Source: CAKZNE01 sp963976435 (GTDB lineage: Bacteria > Bacteroidota > Bacteroidia > Flavobacteriales > Schleiferiaceae). Taken from it: 64,000 bases of DNA. The notes under the pieces are model-generated. The model was given only the letters and a program-made list of their open reading frames with translations. It did not search any database and was not told where the DNA came from. A program made the position numbers and the translations under genes. Of the stretch, positions 61,654 through 64,000 are shown in pieces; the first letter of the stretch is position 1; each line of letters starts with the position of its first letter. The stretch is from contig CAXBKQ010000009.1 of NCBI GenBank assembly GCA_963976435.1, forward strand, positions 1 through 64,000, written 5' to 3'.

Positions 61654-62136
61654 CTATCCTTTTTTAACCGGAATCCAAATCTCCTCCTCGGAATATGGAT
61701 TTTCACCTAAATATTTTTTCCCCATAATGGCGAAATGGGCCTTGTTTTCTAATTCATAATCAGAACTTGGGATCCATTCTTCATAAATATATTGATAGGC
61801 TTTAAATGCATCACTCGCTTTTCCTAGATATGTGAATACAGCATATAGGGAGCTACTAATTTTTAGTTTAGACATTCCCTCAGGGATGGTATTGAAATTT
61901 TCAACCCTAACAGCCGCCCATTTTTCAAATTTTCTATTAGGATTAAACTCTTTGAAATATTCAAGATCTGCAAAAACTTCTACAGAATAATATTCTGTAC
62001 CCAATCGCTTAGCAATCTCCTTTTGCCTCGGCATAAAAGTCTGCCACAGCTCCAAGGTTTTATTTTTAATAAGTGACATTTCCGAATTTAGACCAATTAG
62101 GTATAAATCATCTGATTTTTGGATTTTGTACTCCAT
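61654..62136 (-). CDS. GyrI-like/effector-binding domain protein
   Basis: 160 residues, a stand-alone GyrI-like (AraC effector-binding) domain: YYSVEVFADLEYFKEFNP (~49), KWAAVRVENFNTIPEGM (~71-87), KISSSLYAVFTYLGKASD (~91), YIYEEWIPSSDYELE (~115) and the EEIWIPVKKG end. Such SOUL-like domains bind small hydrophobic ligands or sequester drugs; there is no DNA-binding domain, so it is not a regulator by itself. Substrate unknown. Located 20 bp downstream of a T9SS protein gene on the same strand. Confidence 0.85.
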   Translation of the reverse strand: MEYKIQKSDDLYLIGLNSEMSLIKNKTLELWQTFMPRQKEIAKRLGTEYYSVEVFADLEYFKEFNPNRKFEKWAAVRVENFNTIPEGMSKLKISSSLYAVFTYLGKASDAFKAYQYIYEEWIPSSDYELENKAHFAIMGKKYLGENPYSEEEIWIPVKKG

Positions 62137-62156
62137 GAATAAATAAAATAGTTGAT

Positions 62157-63593
62157 TTATAATTTTTCAAATTTATGCTGATAGCTTATTTGCCCATTGG
62201 AAATTTTAATAATATAAATACCTGAATCTAAATCTGAGATGTAAATTAGACCTTCATCGATTTCTCCCGATTTAAGGAGCATAGCCCTGCTGTTATAAAT
62301 CTGAAATTTTGAATTTTCAGGACAATTTTGAATTTTTAGAAAGTCTCTACTAGGATTTGGAAAAAGCTTCAAAGGACGATTTTGTAAATGTTCTGAATTG
62401 GATATTATAGCACTTGTAGTTTCCAATAAATTCCCAAAATAGGGAGTCCCAGTAATATTTGATTTTAGGATCATATTTCGGGATTGAATATCGAATTCAA
62501 ATAGTTTGGCTTGCCCCCCAGGGCTGCTTGTCCAAGCATATAGTTTCCCATTTGAGGCTTGAATAAATGAACCTTGAGGATAAAAGCCATCACTGCTTTT
62601 TTGAAAATCATATATTTTTTGGAGACTGTCCGTGATGGGATCATATTCAAAAATTGAACCGGCAGAATCTAAGCCACCTTTTACCGTCATTCCATAAATT
62701 TTTCCATTAAGCCCTTCCGTGGGGCTTCCAAATAACTCCCAACCTCCCACACCGTGGGCGGCAGTGTCGCTAAACTGGTGCAAGGGAGTGAATTGATTTA
62801 AAACACTGGCGTTTAAATCGTATTTAAATAGAACTCCACCGCCATTTTGAAAACCCAATTGTCCAAATCGTGAGAAACCGTATAAAAGACCGCTTGAGCT
62901 TTTAAGGAGACTACCCCTTGGATCGTAGCCATTTCCACTGGGCCCAATTATAAAACTGTGTTTGCGTTGAAGCTCATTGTTTTGAGGGTCAAATTCAAAT
63001 AAACAGCCCGTTCCATCCACTCCTCCCAGGCTTGTTAGTCCGTAAAATTTATTTTGAAAGACCAGCATTGAGCCGTATGGGTTTGCTCCATTTCCCATTT
63101 CAAAATCTGCAAGCTTGCTGAATTGCCCGGTATTGGGTTCAAATGCAAAAACTACCCCTCGATTAATGGTTCCACCCTCGAAGCTTAGGCCAAAAAGTTT
63201 TCCTTGGAATTCAATTAAAGAACCTAGGGGTTTGGCCCCATTCAAACCGTCAAAATCATATAGCTTTTGATAGGATAAATTTTGAGGGTTGAAACTGAAA
63301 ATACATCCTAAATTATTAATTCCACCCTCACTGGTCATTCCGTATAAGAGCCCATCTGTTGCTTGTATTAATGAGCCAAAAGGCTTAATTCCCAAAAGAC
63401 TGTCGGAAAAAGTAAAAACATCAGAATAATTTCCGCCAACCGAATCGGTCCGGAATATAACTCCAAAGTCATTGGAATTACTTGAGCTTAAACCCCAAAA
63501 ATTTATCTGTGCACAACATTTTTCTCCAAAAACAAGGAAAAAAGTTAACAGGGGAAAAACCCAAGGCTTGTAGATTAAAGTTTTCATTTTCAT
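62157..63593 (-). CDS. T9SS type A protein with Gloeo_Verruco-type repeats
   Basis: 478 residues. Signal peptide ~1-29 (WVFPLLTFFLVFGEKCCAQ). About 30-390 holds ~7 repeats of ~50 residues built on GSLIQATDGLLYGMTSEGG, GCIFSFNPQN, YDFDGLNGAKP, as in the tandem repeat family first noted in Gloeobacter and Verrucomicrobia, likely a beta-propeller. The C-terminus from ~405 (LKLFPNPSRDFLKIQN ... YQHKFEKL) is a T9SS type A sorting domain. Expected to be on the surface; function unknown. A start two codons later (63587) is equally possible. Confidence 0.85.
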   Translation of the reverse strand: MKMKTLIYKPWVFPLLTFFLVFGEKCCAQINFWGLSSSNSNDFGVIFRTDSVGGNYSDVFTFSDSLLGIKPFGSLIQATDGLLYGMTSEGGINNLGCIFSFNPQNLSYQKLYDFDGLNGAKPLGSLIEFQGKLFGLSFEGGTINRGVVFAFEPNTGQFSKLADFEMGNGANPYGSMLVFQNKFYGLTSLGGVDGTGCLFEFDPQNNELQRKHSFIIGPSGNGYDPRGSLLKSSSGLLYGFSRFGQLGFQNGGGVLFKYDLNASVLNQFTPLHQFSDTAAHGVGGWELFGSPTEGLNGKIYGMTVKGGLDSAGSIFEYDPITDSLQKIYDFQKSSDGFYPQGSFIQASNGKLYAWTSSPGGQAKLFEFDIQSRNMILKSNITGTPYFGNLLETTSAIISNSEHLQNRPLKLFPNPSRDFLKIQNCPENSKFQIYNSRAMLLKSGEIDEGLIYISDLDSGIYIIKISNGQISYQHKFEKL

Positions 63594-63789
63594 GTGTTTG
63601 TGAAAGTAGATGACAAAAAAAATTGATGCGAAAATTGAATATTCTACGGATGTCCTCCTATTCTAAAAAAGATTTGATGTTTTAGAGTTTGGCAAAATAA
63701 ACAAGTAAGAATTATACAGTTTTGCTCAATTAATTAAAATCAAAGTTCATGAATAAATTGGAATAATGATCTTTTTCCGCCGGCATACC

Positions 63790-63839
63790 TCCATAAAATA
63801 GTAATAGGCAAGCCTATTGTGGCGTTTAAATTTTATGGA
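63790..63839. promoter_or_regulatory. Nested inverted repeats upstream of the deaminase-like gene
   Basis: An outer 10-bp inverted repeat TCCATAAAAT (63790-63799)/ATTTTATGGA (63830-63839) encloses an inner 7-bp one, AATAGGC-AA-GCCTATT (63803-63818). The inner repeat is a 16-bp operator-like palindrome. The set lies 23 bp before the ATG at 63863. It could be an operator or a structured leader. Confidence 0.45.
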
Positions 63840-63862
63840 TATTTAGCCCCTCATTTAAGAAG

Positions 63863-64000
63863 ATGAAAAAACAATTGAAATACGATATTGCCTATTTGAG
63901 AATGGCAACGGAATGGGCAAAACTATCGCATTGCCACAGGCGGAAGGTGGGTGCCCTAATAGTGAAGGATAGAATGATTATTTCAGATGGTTATAACGGT
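63863..64000 (+). CDS. Deoxycytidylate (dCMP) deaminase-like protein, 5' part
   Basis: First 46 codons, running off the window's right edge in frame. The sequence begins MKKQLKYDIAYLRMATEWAK and continues LSHCHRRKVGALIVKDRMII then SDGYNG, matching the N-terminal helix and first strands of the dCMP/ComEB deaminase family (consensus WAxxSxCxRxxVGAxIVKDxxIISxGYNG). The catalytic HAE and zinc PCxxC motifs would lie beyond the window. It would supply dUMP for thymidylate synthesis. Preceded by nested inverted repeats. Confidence 0.85.
   Translation, partial: MKKQLKYDIAYLRMATEWAKLSHCHRRKVGALIVKDRMIISDGYNG

Noticed and set aside
1..64000. Prophage, insertion sequence, defence island or secondary-metabolite cluster
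   Set aside because: I saw no transposase, integrase, phage structural, restriction, CRISPR or NRPS/PKS gene; nearly all genes are recognisable housekeeping or surface proteins.

Overview
The window is an AT-rich chromosomal segment from a member of the Bacteroidota, most likely an aerobic Flavobacteriales-type bacterium. Support: several secreted proteins end in type IX secretion (T9SS) sorting domains (type A at 475, 1401 and 62157; type B at 24342); Bacteroidota-restricted families occur (DUF2480, DUF4270, an SbsA-Ig lipoprotein); and the promoter element TAnnTTTG recurs upstream of genes on both strands. I see no insertion sequence, prophage, CRISPR array or rRNA. Genus cannot be told from this window.
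Layout. 1-6449: a partial ORF and two overlapping genes for T9SS cargo, the second a 1682-residue beta-propeller/beta-helix protein. 6732-13035: purF, two kynurenine-branch enzymes (ACMSD and 3-hydroxyanthranilate dioxygenase) interrupted by a PadR regulator/membrane-protein pair with a striking operator palindrome, an aldo/keto reductase and a DUF985 cupin. 13037-16641: an Lhr-type helicase, a SCO1/SenC protein and a small lipoprotein. 16645-24157: a long minus-strand iron-sulfur assembly run (sufA-B-C-D-S, a methyltransferase, sufE, sufT-like, DUF2480). 24342-28073: a T9SS type-B protein with 16 tandem Ig-like repeats. 28057-35268: a complete minus-strand thiamine operon (thiS-C-E2-D-E-G-H-F) behind a TPP riboswitch, with thiL divergent at 35349. 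36401-38478: a hydrolase and an Xaa-Pro aminopeptidase. 38630-42138: sdhCAB with a strong terminator. 42139-42742: a 600-base non-coding stretch with two further terminator hairpins and at least one candidate small RNA or attenuator. 42743-51382: a nitrilase-family amidase, lipoprotein, comF, a large outer-membrane protein, xthA and an OmpA-family lipoprotein. 51387-54969: radA, a flippase-like protein, panD and panC. 55070-59105: a truncated glycogen-synthase-like protein, a DUF4270 lipoprotein and glmS. 59155-61388: pth, L25/Ctc and prs. 61504: tRNA-Leu(CAA) plus terminator. 61654-64000: a GyrI-like protein, a T9SS protein with Gloeo_Verruco-type repeats, and the 5' end of a deoxycytidylate-deaminase-like gene that runs off the window.
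Functional themes: cofactor supply (Fe-S clusters, thiamine, pantothenate, PRPP) feeding central metabolism (succinate dehydrogenase, PurF, GlmS), plus cell-surface display. ThiC, ThiH and SdhB themselves need Fe-S clusters, PurF consumes the PRPP made by Prs, and ThiE/ThiD/ThiL complete TPP.
The most unusual signals are regulatory: a 43-bp near-perfect palindrome before padR; four genes whose TAnnTTTG-type element ends exactly 4 nt before the ATG (candidate leaderless mRNAs); a perfect terminator 13 nt before the nitrilase gene; and nested inverted repeats before the last, partial gene. All function calls come from reading the translated sequence and family knowledge; no database search was run.
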